From assembly GCA_016218725.1 (NCBI GenBank), contig JACRDB010000148.1, forward strand, positions 1 to 46,835: DNA of 46,835 nt, given 5' to 3'. The notes under the pieces are model-generated. The model saw only the letters and a program-made list of their open reading frames with translations, searched no databases and had not been told where the DNA came from. The position numbers and the translations under genes were made by a program. Below, piece after piece: positions 16,172 to 24,500 of this stretch. The first letter of the stretch is position 1, and the number at the start of each line of letters is the position of its first letter. Origin of the DNA: Deltaproteobacteria bacterium (lineage in GTDB: Bacteria; Myxococcota_A; Polyangia; Polyangiales; Ga0077539).

Positions 16172-16464
16172 GACCCGCCCCGCGGGCGCCGTCGGCGCAG
16201 GTGTACGTGTGCACGAACGCGAGGGCCCCGGAGGACCCGCTGCGGTCGGCCTGCGGGGAGCACGGCCCCGGGGTGTTCCGGGCCCTCAAGGCCGAGGTGT
16301 TCCGCCGCTCGGGCGGGCGCGTGTGGGTGACCGCCACGGGGTGCCAGGGGCACTGCCCGCGGGGGGGCTGCGCCGTGGCGCTCCAGCCCTCCAACACGCA
16401 CCTGGTGGACGTCACCGAGGGCGATGTGCCAGCGCTCACCGAGGTGCTATGCAAGGGACCGTGA
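16168..16464 (+). CDS. Thioredoxin-like [2Fe-2S] ferredoxin domain protein
   Basis: A 98-residue protein with the Cys pattern of stand-alone thioredoxin-fold ferredoxins: C15 in VYVCTN, C29 in SACGEHG, then C59, C63 and C68 in TGCQGHCPRGGC. Four of these would hold a [2Fe-2S] cluster; the TGCQGxC loop is the most typical element. Such proteins (related to Aquifex Fd4 and NuoE C-termini) transfer electrons, but physiological partners are seldom known. The GTG start overlaps the TPR stop (GTGA). The gene lies in a run with a small unknown protein, an Smr protein and an M23 protein, none of which suggests a redox partner. Confidence 0.88.
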   Translation: MRPAPRAPSAQVYVCTNARAPEDPLRSACGEHGPGVFRALKAEVFRRSGGRVWVTATGCQGHCPRGGCAVALQPSNTHLVDVTEGDVPALTEVLCKGP

Positions 16465-16706
16465 ACCCGACCTGGGACGAGCTGGAGGCGCTGCTGGCGG
16501 CCATGGCGTCGCAGCAGGAGGCGCGGGTGCTGGCCCTGGCGCGGAGGCTGCGCCCGGGGCTCACCGCGGAGGACGTGCGCAACGCCCATGACTACCCCGA
16601 GCTCCGGGACTCGGACTTCCAGTTCGAGGACGGGCTCCTGGCGGGGCTCCTGGCCGCGGCCACCGCGGTGCGCGCCCGGCGCCGGGAGCGGGAGGGCGCC
16701 CCGTGA
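16449..16706 (+). CDS. Small conserved-looking protein of unknown function
   Basis: An 85-residue acidic, helical protein (WDELEALLAAMASQQEARV ... LTAEDVRNAHDYPELR). I do not recognise a domain. It overlaps the ferredoxin gene by 16 bases and the Smr gene by four (GTGA), so it is very probably a real gene in a tightly coupled operon. The ATG at 16449 has a GAGGTG a few bases upstream; the GTG at 16461, which forms a GTGA with the ferredoxin stop, is an equally reasonable start and gives 81 residues. The NAHDYPELRDSDFQFEDG segment suggests a defined fold rather than disorder. Confidence 0.7.
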   Translation: MQGTVNPTWDELEALLAAMASQQEARVLALARRLRPGLTAEDVRNAHDYPELRDSDFQFEDGLLAGLLAAATAVRARRREREGAP

Positions 16707-17452
16707 GTGACAAGCACAAGGCCCCCAAGGGGTCGCCCTTCGCGGCCCTCGGGGCCCTGAAGAAGTCCATGGAGGCCGAGGAGGCCGCGAAGAAGACCGC
16801 CGCCGCAAAGAAGGCAGAGGAGGCCCGCGCCCGCGGGGAGCTAGCCGGGCCCCGGAGGGCGAAGAGCACGGCGCCCGCGCCGCCCGCGAAGGGGCCCTCC
16901 TCCCCCGAGGTGTGGCGCCCGGACCCGGTCCAGGACCGTCACCTCTTCGCGATGGCCATGAGCGGCGTGGCGCCGCTCAAATCCGCGCCCGAGCGCCTCT
17001 CGGCCCGGGAGGGCCCGGCGCGCGCGCCCGCCGCGAAGGCGGCGCCCGAGGCGAGGCTCAAGCGGGCCCACGCCGAGGGCGCCGAGGCCCTCACCGTGAC
17101 GGTCACCGAGGACGGCGCCGTCGAGGGCGTCCGGCCCGGGCACGAGTTCGCGCTCCTGGCGCTCGGGCGCTTCCCCTCGCCCGAGGAGACGCTGGACCTG
17201 CACGGCCTGGACGCGGTCAGCGCCCGGAGCCGCGTGCAGGAGTTCGTGCGCACCCGCCGCGCGCGGGGGCTGCGCTGCGTGTGCGTGGTCCACGGCCGCG
17301 GGCGCCGCTCGCCGGACGGCGTCCCGGTCCTCGGGGACGCGGTGCTGGAGGCCCTGCGCAGCCCCCCCGCCTGCGCCGACCTGGAGGCCTTCCGCACGGC
17401 CCCGGAGGACCTCGGCGGCGCCGGCGCGATGGTGCTCTCGCTCCTGCCGTAA
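16703..17452 (+). CDS. Smr/MutS2-type domain protein
   Basis: A 249-residue protein. The N-terminal 100 residues are Lys/Ala/Glu-rich and probably disordered or coiled (MEAEEAAKKTAAAKKAEEA). The C-terminal half is an Smr domain with the signature LDLHGLDAVSARSRV near residue 155 and VVHGRGRRS near residue 195, the loop that carries the nuclease or nucleic-acid contact residues. Stand-alone Smr proteins (YdaL-like) have endonuclease or ribosome-rescue related activities in other bacteria. The GTG start overlaps the previous stop (GTGA). An uncommon Pro/Asp-containing insertion follows the GRG loop. Confidence 0.9.
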   Translation: MSDKHKAPKGSPFAALGALKKSMEAEEAAKKTAAAKKAEEARARGELAGPRRAKSTAPAPPAKGPSSPEVWRPDPVQDRHLFAMAMSGVAPLKSAPERLSAREGPARAPAAKAAPEARLKRAHAEGAEALTVTVTEDGAVEGVRPGHEFALLALGRFPSPEETLDLHGLDAVSARSRVQEFVRTRRARGLRCVCVVHGRGRRSPDGVPVLGDAVLEALRSPPACADLEAFRTAPEDLGGAGAMVLSLLP

Positions 17453-17465
17453 ACTATTGAAATCA

Positions 17466-18053
17466 ATGGATTTTTCGGCTTTCAAGTTCCACCCCGTGCT
17501 GGCCCTCCCGGCGGGCTGCGAGGTGTTTGATTTCACCCGGGGGTACGACCCCGCGTGGGCGCTCGGGAGCCCCTACGGCATCGGGAGGTACAACGAGAAG
17601 CGCGTGGGGATGTACACCACGGAGCTCTTCACGCGGGAGCGCCGGGACATCCACCTCGGGGTGGACCTCGCGGGGCCGGTAGGCGCGGAGGTGTGGGCCT
17701 TCGCGCCGGGGACCGTGTGGCGGGTGGGCTACAACGGCGCCCCGGGGGACTACGGCCACACGGTCGTGACGCGCCACGCGCTCGGGGAGCGGGTGCTGTA
17801 CGCGCTCCACGGGCACCTGTCGGCGCGCTCGGGGGCTCTGCGCGCCGAGGGCGAGGCCTTCGAGGCCGGGGCGGTCCTCGGCTGGCTCGGGGACCGCCAC
17901 GAGAACGGCGGGTGGAACCCCCACCTGCATTTCCAGCTCTCGTGGGAGGCGCCCGCCACGGCGGACATGCCCGGGGTGGTGAACGACGAGGGCCGCGCCG
18001 CCGCGCTCCTGCGCCATCCAGATCCGAGGCTGGTCCTCGGGCCGATCTATTGA
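17466..18053 (+). CDS. M23 (LytM/peptidase M23) family protein
   Basis: A 195-residue protein whose fold is that of the M23 metallopeptidases: HLGVDLAGPVGAEVWAFAPG gives the HxxxD zinc pair, YALHGHLS the central strand and NPHLHFQLS the HxH motif. The zinc ligands therefore appear complete. No signal peptide is visible, so it may be cytoplasmic, unlike most cell-wall M23 enzymes; a related group of soluble M23 proteins without known substrate exists in proteobacteria. The ATG at 17466 follows the Smr stop by 13 bases; a TTG at 17457 would add three residues. It closes the operon that starts at 14280. Confidence 0.85.
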   Translation: MDFSAFKFHPVLALPAGCEVFDFTRGYDPAWALGSPYGIGRYNEKRVGMYTTELFTRERRDIHLGVDLAGPVGAEVWAFAPGTVWRVGYNGAPGDYGHTVVTRHALGERVLYALHGHLSARSGALRAEGEAFEAGAVLGWLGDRHENGGWNPHLHFQLSWEAPATADMPGVVNDEGRAAALLRHPDPRLVLGPIY

Positions 18054-18055
18054 TC

Positions 18056-18071
18056 ACGGACAAGTGTCCGT
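18056..18071 (+). terminator. Short hairpin after the M23 gene
   Basis: ACGGAC-aagt-GTCCGT begins two bases past the stop at 18053. The stem is only six base pairs and there is no T-run, so it is a weak candidate for ending the operon. Confidence 0.3.
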
Positions 18072-18110
18072 GGTCGTGTCCGTGGTAGCCGCTCGTGCGT
18101 GGAGCGAGCG

Positions 18111-18641
18111 ATGGCGTGGCGCTTTGGGTGCTGTGCGGCGTGGGTGTCGTGGCTCCTGGCGGGGTGCGCCCCGGGCGCGACCGCGCCGCCGCTCCCGTCG
18201 ACGGACGCGGGGCCCCCAGACACACGGGACGCGCGGGACGCCGTGGCGGAGGACCGCGCGCCGGACGCCACCCCGCGGGCCATGAGGCCCATGCACGGCT
18301 GCGACCCGGCGGGGGGCGCCGTGGTGGACCTCACCGCGGAGGCGTCCCCTACGATTCTTGTGGGGCTGGACTTCTCCTTCCGCCCGGCCTGCGCCAGGGT
18401 GCGGGTGGGGCAGCGGGTCACCTTCCGCGGTGACGGCGGCAACGACTGGCGCGCGCACCCCTTGCGCGCGGGCGTGATCGAGGGCGGGGCGGTGGTGGAC
18501 GATCTGTCGAGCCCGATCCCCCACGCGGACACCGGCGAGGACGATGTCACGGTGACCTTCGCGGCGCCGGGGACCTACGGGTACTACTGTACGCGGCACT
18601 GGTCCCTGGGCTTCTTCGGCACGCTCCACGCGGTGCCCTGA
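18111..18641 (+). CDS. Cupredoxin (plastocyanin-like) lipoprotein
   Basis: A 176-residue predicted lipoprotein. The signal peptide ends in the lipobox LLAGC, followed by an Asp/Ala/Pro-rich linker (about 25-60) typical of this genome's surface lipoproteins. The C-terminal 110 residues form a cupredoxin fold with ligand candidates His in DWRAHPL and Cys and His in YYCTRHWSLGFFG. In most type-1 sites the loop ends with Met (H..GM.G); here Phe stands near that position, so the axial ligand may be missing or different. It converges on a multicopper oxidase gene, suggesting an electron donor or copper-handling partner. ATG at 18111 preceded by GGAG is preferred over the GTG at 18099. Confidence 0.85.
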   Translation: MAWRFGCCAAWVSWLLAGCAPGATAPPLPSTDAGPPDTRDARDAVAEDRAPDATPRAMRPMHGCDPAGGAVVDLTAEASPTILVGLDFSFRPACARVRVGQRVTFRGDGGNDWRAHPLRAGVIEGGAVVDDLSSPIPHADTGEDDVTVTFAAPGTYGYYCTRHWSLGFFGTLHAVP

Positions 18642-18661
18642 CCCCGAGGGCGCGAGCTCTC

Positions 18662-18821
18662 AGAGGGTGTCCAAGTGGTTTTTCCGAGGCACTTGCGAAG
18701 AGCCGCGAGCTGGACACGGAATGCCAACGAAGCCGTGCGGGTGGCACGGCGAGTTGACAGCACCCCGGCCAGCGCAGTGGATCTGACGCAAGTGCCCGGA
18801 AAAACCACTTGGACACCCTCT
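18662..18821. repeat. MITE-like element with 35-bp terminal inverted repeats
   Basis: Bases 18662-18697 and 18787-18821 are inverted copies of each other over 35 positions with a single one-base indel. The 89-base interior has no coding capacity. The element fills the gap between two converging genes and its right end touches the last base of the oxidase stop codon. The outer ends read AGAGGGTGTCCA, similar to ends of several insertion-sequence families. It might equally act as a two-way terminator. Confidence 0.6.
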
Positions 18822-20350
18822 CAGGGCCGGACCACGAGGTCGCCGATCATGCCGTGCTCGGCGTGCTCCAGGATGTGGCAGTGGTACATCCACATGCCGG
18901 GGTGGCGCTCCGGGCGGAAGGCGATCCGCACCGTCTGCCGCGCCGGGACGTTGAGGGTGTCCAGGCCCCCCGGGGAAGGCGCTCCCATGCCTCCTCGGGG
19001 CTCCACCTGGAAGAAGAACCCGTGGAGGTGGAAGGGGTGGTCCGCGGGCGTGTCATTGACGATGTCCCACACCTCGGTGGCGCCGATCCGGGTCTCGATC
19101 GGCGGGACCGCGGGGTACACCCCGCCGTTGACCGTGAAGCGCACCGCGCCGCCGTCACCGAGCTCCTGGGCGAGGCGCACCGTGCGGGGGGTCACGCCGC
19201 GGGTGTCCACCGGCGGGACCTGGGCCCGTGGGTCGCTCACCGGGCGCGGGGGGAGCGCTGGGGACGGCTCCACCGCGAGGCGCAGGAGGTCCCGCGCGGC
19301 GTGGTCGCTGCCGGGGCCTCGGGCGTAGGGCAGGGCGCGCAGGACCCCGGCGCTCCCGGGCGCGGCGGTCACCGTGAGGAGCACGTCCGCGCGCTGGCCG
19401 GGCACCAGGAGCACGTCGTCGGCGCGCTCGGCGGGCACCCTCGGGGAGGCGTCCAGGCCCGCGAGGGCGAGGGCCCCGTCGGCGGTGGACAGCCGGAAGT
19501 AGCGCGCGTTGGCGGCGTTTACCACGCGCAGGCGGTAGGTGGCCCCGGCGCGCGCGGGCATGGTGGCCGCCGCGCGACCATTGACCAGGAGGAGGTCTCC
19601 GGTGCGGCCCGGGAGCACGTCCCCGAGGGACTCCGGGCCGATGGTGCCGTCCCGGTTCAGGAAGAGGTCATCGAGGACCAGGACGCCTTCGCGGTCCGCG
19701 GCGGGCTCCTCGGGGCCTCGCACCACGATGGCGCCGTAGAGCCCCTGCTCCACCTGGTGGGCGGTGTGGTGGTGCGGGTGGTACCAGAAGGTCCCCGCGT
19801 CGAGGAGCTCGAAGCGATAATCAAAGGTGCCCCCGGGGGGAATGGGCGCGTGGACGAAGTGCGTCCCGTCCATGTCCGCGGGCACGCGGAGGCCGTGCCA
19901 GTGCACCGTGGTGGGCTCGTCGAGGCCGTTGCGGAAGTGCACCACCACGCGGTCTCCGACGCGGCCTTCGAGCATTGGCCCCGGCACGGAGCCGTTGTAG
20001 GTCATCGCCCGGACGCTGCGCCCCGGGGACACCTCCCAGGCGCCAGGGCGCGCCTCCAGGGTGACCTCCAGCGCCCTCGGGTCGGGGTCGCGGTCCTCGA
20101 AGCGGGCCATCCTCAGGGCGCTCTCCCAGGGGTCCGTCACGGTCCTCGGGGCGTCCAGGGGCGCATCCTGAGGCGCGTCTTGGGTAGCGTCGGACAGCAC
20201 CTCCGAGGAGGTGTCCTTCGGGGCGTCCGCGAGGGCGTCCGCGACGCTGTCCCTCGGGGCGTCGAGCGCCCCGTCGACGGGCGGCGCCGCGCTCTCGCAT
20301 GCCGTCCACGTCAACGATCCCAGGAGCGCCACCCGCCGCAAGTTGTCCAT
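18821..20350 (-). CDS. Multicopper oxidase (laccase-like), predicted exported
   Basis: A 509-residue three-domain oxidase. All four copper motifs are present: HWHG (about 148), HPHHH (about 195), HPFHLHG (about 436) and HCHILEHAEHGM (about 490), so the type-1 and trinuclear centres look intact and the protein should oxidise metal ions or phenolics with O2. The N-terminus has a short hydrophobic signal ending near TWTAC, a non-standard lipobox, followed by a 45-residue Asp/Ala/Pro-rich linker (DAPRDSVADALADAPKD). Start chosen at the ATG 20350 with GAGG upstream; a TTG at 20356 would add two residues. It converges with the cupredoxin gene, with only the inverted-repeat element between them. Confidence 0.93.
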   Translation of the reverse strand: MDNLRRVALLGSLTWTACESAAPPVDGALDAPRDSVADALADAPKDTSSEVLSDATQDAPQDAPLDAPRTVTDPWESALRMARFEDRDPDPRALEVTLEARPGAWEVSPGRSVRAMTYNGSVPGPMLEGRVGDRVVVHFRNGLDEPTTVHWHGLRVPADMDGTHFVHAPIPPGGTFDYRFELLDAGTFWYHPHHHTAHQVEQGLYGAIVVRGPEEPAADREGVLVLDDLFLNRDGTIGPESLGDVLPGRTGDLLLVNGRAAATMPARAGATYRLRVVNAANARYFRLSTADGALALAGLDASPRVPAERADDVLLVPGQRADVLLTVTAAPGSAGVLRALPYARGPGSDHAARDLLRLAVEPSPALPPRPVSDPRAQVPPVDTRGVTPRTVRLAQELGDGGAVRFTVNGGVYPAVPPIETRIGATEVWDIVNDTPADHPFHLHGFFFQVEPRGGMGAPSPGGLDTLNVPARQTVRIAFRPERHPGMWMYHCHILEHAEHGMIGDLVVRP

Positions 20351-20429
20351 GGGCAAGGACCTCTACGCCCACGGCGCGAGGACAGCTTGACGGCGATCAA
20401 GCCGCGCGCGGGAGGTGACCGCGAAGGCC

Positions 20430-21233
20430 CTACGGGCGCGAGGGCGGCGCGGGGGGCACGAGGATGGGCTGCGGGTTCTCCAGCGTCGGCCGCACCTGCG
20501 GCTGCGTGATGGTGACGCCACCGACCGAGGGCACCACCACCCCGGGGCGAGCGGCCACCGGCGCCGTCGTGCCGGGCGCCGTCCCGGGCACCACCGAGCC
20601 CACCACTACGCCCCCGGAGGGCCGCGCCGTGGCCACGTTGGGCGCGAGCGTCCCGGGCGCGGGCATCCCCACCACCGGCCGCCCCGCCACGGGCGTGGTG
20701 GTGCCCGGCGCCGTGCCCACCACCACCCCCGACGGCCCCTGAGGCACCGCCACCCCCACCGTCGGCGCCATCCCCACGGTGACCGTACTGGGTGTACCCA
20801 CGGGAGCGCCCACCGGCGTGCCCACCCTCACCCCGTTGGGGTTCGCCATCGCGCCTCCGACAGGCGTCCCCACCGCGACCGTTCCGCCCACCGGCGAACC
20901 CACCACCACGCCCCCCACGGGCCGCGTGACGGTGACGCCGTTGGGCGTCCCCACCACCACGCCGTTCGGGTTCGACGCCGCCCCCCCCGCAGGCATGGTC
21001 ACCACCACCCCGTTGGGGCTCGACACCACACCCCCCACCGGCGCACCCACCACCGGCGTGCCCACCTGCACCCCACCCCCAACCATTCCTACGGGCGCAC
21101 CTACCTGCACGGTGGTTGTAGGCGGAGGTGGGACATACAACGTCCCGCTGGCTGCGGTGCTCGTGGTGACCGTACAGGCGCCCAGGGGCAGGAGCGCCAC
21201 AAGCGCGAAGAGGGAGGAGCGAACAGGGTGCAT
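20430..21233 (-). CDS. Low-complexity Val/Gly/Pro repeat lipoprotein
   Basis: A 267-residue predicted lipoprotein with a clear signal peptide and lipobox (ALLPLGACTVTT). Nearly the whole mature part is a degenerate repeat of about seven to ten residues of the type VVGTPVGG or NPNGVVVGTP. Charged residues are almost absent. No domain is recognised; such sequences are likely extended or surface-exposed fibres or spacers. The ATG at 21233 has an AGAGGT Shine-Dalgarno and is preferred over longer upstream readings. It lies 79 bases upstream of the oxidase gene on the same strand and could share its transcript. The opposite strand is also open over this length, an effect of the biased composition. 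Confidence 0.7.
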   Translation of the reverse strand: MHPVRSSLFALVALLPLGACTVTTSTAASGTLYVPPPPTTTVQVGAPVGMVGGGVQVGTPVVGAPVGGVVSSPNGVVVTMPAGGAASNPNGVVVGTPNGVTVTRPVGGVVVGSPVGGTVAVGTPVGGAMANPNGVRVGTPVGAPVGTPSTVTVGMAPTVGVAVPQGPSGVVVGTAPGTTTPVAGRPVVGMPAPGTLAPNVATARPSGGVVVGSVVPGTAPGTTAPVAARPGVVVPSVGGVTITQPQVRPTLENPQPILVPPAPPSRP

Positions 21234-21553
21234 GGTGGACCTCTTGATGGGCTGGTGAGACAGGGTCGTGGTGTGGTGGACGGCCGCGCGGGGTCGGACA
21301 TTCACTCCGCGGGGTGCGCGGAGGATCGCGCCGCGGGGGGTGCCGCGCAACGGAAACCCGTGGGGTGGGGTGCTGTCGGATTACCGAAGGACCGTGGTAG
21401 CGTCCGGGGGATTCCGGCGACGCGCCCGTCGTGGGACCGCGAGCATCGAGGCCCGCGGTCCGCGCCCGCGACGCGCGGGGCCCCTCCATCGGGGGATCCC
21501 TGCGCGCTCCCACGGCGCCAGCGCGGCGCCGACTTCACAAGGGAAATGCTTCC
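21234..21553. other. Divergent intergenic region between two lipoprotein genes
   Basis: No gene can be supported in these 320 bases. Promoters for both flanking lipoprotein genes must lie here. A TAGCGT hexamer near 21400 on the plus strand is one candidate -10 for the large Cys-rich gene, which would give a leader of about 140 bases. Confidence 0.35.
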
Positions 21554-24500
21554 ATGAGACAGCTTGAGAAGGTTCGTCGAGGGTCGCTCGCGTACGCGCT
21601 CGGCGCGCTCCTCGCGGCATGCGGGCCGAGCACCTCCAACACGCCCCCGCCGACCACGGACACCGGCGCCGGGGACACCGGCGCCGCGGACACGGCCGCC
21701 GAGGACACCGCCGTCGCGGACACCGGCGCGCCGCAGGACACCGGCGCGCCACAGGACACCGGCGCGCCGCAGGACTCCGGCGGAGGGGACACCGCCGTCG
21801 CGGACAGCACCTCCATGGACTCCACCCCGGAGGACAGCACCCCCCCCCCCGACGGGGACCCGGACGCCGCGGACACCACCCCCGAGGACACCACCCCCAC
21901 GGACGGCATGACCGGCGAGTGCCGCGCCTCCACGGACTGCGCGGGCTCCATGGGAGGCCCCGTGTGCGACACCGCCACGAACCGCTGCGTGGCCTGCACC
22001 GCCGCCGAGGACGTGTGCCCGGTGGGCCAGTACTGCGCCATGAACCGCTGCGCGCCTGGGTGCCGCAACGCCATGGACTGCGGCTCCAGCGGCGGGACCA
22101 TGCGCTGCGACACCGCCACCCACATGTGCGTAGGCTGCACCATGGACGACGACTGCGCCCTCGGGAGCGTGTGCCGCATGGGCTCCTGCGTGCCGGGCTG
22201 CACCGCGACCCACGGCTGCGGCGCGGGCTCCACCTGCTGCTCCGGCACCTGCGCCAACACGCAGACCAGCGCCGCCCACTGCGGCGGCTGCGGCGTGGCC
22301 GTCCCCGCGGGCCGGGTCTGCTGCTCCGGGGCGCCGGTGGACGCGCAGACCAGCGCCGCCCACTGCGGCGGCTGCGGCATGGCCTGCACCGTCGCCAACG
22401 GCACCGCCGGGTGCGCCGCGGGGCGCTGCACCGTCGCCTCCTGCGCGGCGGGCTTCGCGGACTGTGACATGAACCCCGCCAACGGCTGCGAGGTGAACAC
22501 CGCCAGCAGCGTGGCCAACTGCGGCGGCTGCGGCATGCGGTGCACCGCGGGCGCCGGCGCCGAGCCGCGCTGCGCCATGGGCCGCTGCGGGTACGCCTGC
22601 ACCGCGGGCTCGGGCCTCGCGGACTGCAACATGATGGGCGCCGACGGCTGCGAGACCAACGTCGCCACCAACGCCATGAACTGCGGCCGCTGCGGCAACG
22701 CCTGCCCCGGCGGGATGAACGCCACCCCGTCCTGCGCGGCCAGCGCCTGCGGGATCACCTGCATGACCGGCTTCGGCAACTGCAACAGCATGGCCGCCGA
22801 CGGCTGCGAGACCAACACCCGCACCAGCCCCTCCCACTGCGGCGCCTGCGGCCGCGCATGCGCCTCCCGGAACGCCGCGTCCACCTGCACCGACGGCACC
22901 TGCGGCCTCGGGGCGTGCAACACGGGCTTCGCCAACTGCAACACCACCGCCTCCGACGGCTGCGAGGTCAACACCCGCACGGACCGCAACAACTGCGGCA
23001 TGTGCGGCAACCGCTGCAGCGCCAGCGCCATCTGCTTCAACGGGACGTGCACGAACCTCTGCGTGCCGCCCCTGGCCATCTGCGGCGAGCTCTGCGCGGA
23101 CCTCCAGACCGACGAGAACAACTGCGGCGTGTGCGGCACCCGCTGCCCGGCGACGGTCACCTCCGGCACCACCGAGTGCGTTACCGGCGCCTGCCGCGTC
23201 ACCTGCGCCCGGGGCACCGGGGACTGCGACCGCTCCCTCGGCAACGGCTGCGAGGTCAACACCCGCACCTCCCTCGCCCACTGCGGCGCCTGCGGGAACG
23301 CATGCTCCTTCCCCAACGCCGCCGCCGCGTGCATCAACGGGGCCTGCGTCCTCGGGACCTGCACCGCGGGCTTCGCCGACTGCGACGGCAACCCCGCCAA
23401 CGGCTGCGAGGTCAACCTCCGCACGGACCGGCTCCACTGCGGCGCCTGCAACGCCGCATGCAACCTCGCCAACGGGGCCTCGAGCTGCGTGGCCGGGGCC
23501 TGCGCCCTCGGCACCTGCAACGCCGGCTTCGGCAACTGCGACAGCGCGGGCGCCACCGGCTGCGAGGTGGACACCACCGTGAGCTCCCTCCACTGCGGCC
23601 GCTGCGGCGCCCCCTGCCGCGTCGGCGAGGCCTGCAGCGCCGGCGCCTGCGTGTCCGTCTGCCCCACGGGCAGCACCTTCTGCGCCGGGGGCTGCTACCC
23701 CAACGCGCGGTTCCGCACGGACCCCACCAACTGCGGCGCCTGCGGCACCCGCTGCGCCCGAGGCCAGGCCTGCGTCGCCGGGTCCTGCGTCGCCGGGCCG
23801 CCCGTCAACGACGGCCCCGCGGGCGCCCTGCCCGTCAACATGGCCCTCACCTCGTCCAACATCGTCGGCGCCAGCACCGTCGGGGCCTCGAACTCCCTCC
23901 CGGTCCCGTGCCTCACGGGCTCCGTCGCCGTCGGCGCGGACGTGTTCTACCGCTTCACCCTCACCCGCCGGGAGTTCGTCTACGCCGACGCCTTCACGGA
24001 CCGCGGCACCTTCGACTCCGTGCTCTTCTTCGCCCAGGCCGAGGCCGGCGGCGGCGCCACCGCGGTGCCCTCCGCCTTCGCCGGCGACCGCGTCTGCAAC
24101 GACGACAGCGAGCGGATCTGCACCGGCACGAGCCTCGGCTCCTCGGTGTTCACCGCCCTCAACCCCGGGACCTACTACCTGGTGCTTTCGGGCTACGGCA
24201 GCGCCACCGGGAGCGTCACCATTCACTTCGAGCACCTCCCCGTCGGCGCGGGCACCCTCCAGGCCCTCGCCAGCGGCATGAGCACGATCACCGGCACCAC
24301 CTCCGGCGCCGGCACCCTCTCCAGCCTCACCTGCGGCGGCGCGGGCCCCGAGAACAACTACTTCTGGGTCACCTGCCCGGGCGTCGGCGCCGGCGCCCTC
24401 ACCGCCGAGACCTGCGGCACCGCCGCGTTCGACACCGTGCTCCACGTCCGCACCGGCGCCGGCGAGCACAACTGCAACGACGAGGGCGCCACCTGCGCCC

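Noticed and set aside
20430..21233. Open frame on the plus strand across the Val/Gly/Pro lipoprotein gene
   Set aside because: It gives a Thr/Pro/Gly repeat without a start signal, while the minus frame has a Shine-Dalgarno, a signal peptide and a lipobox.
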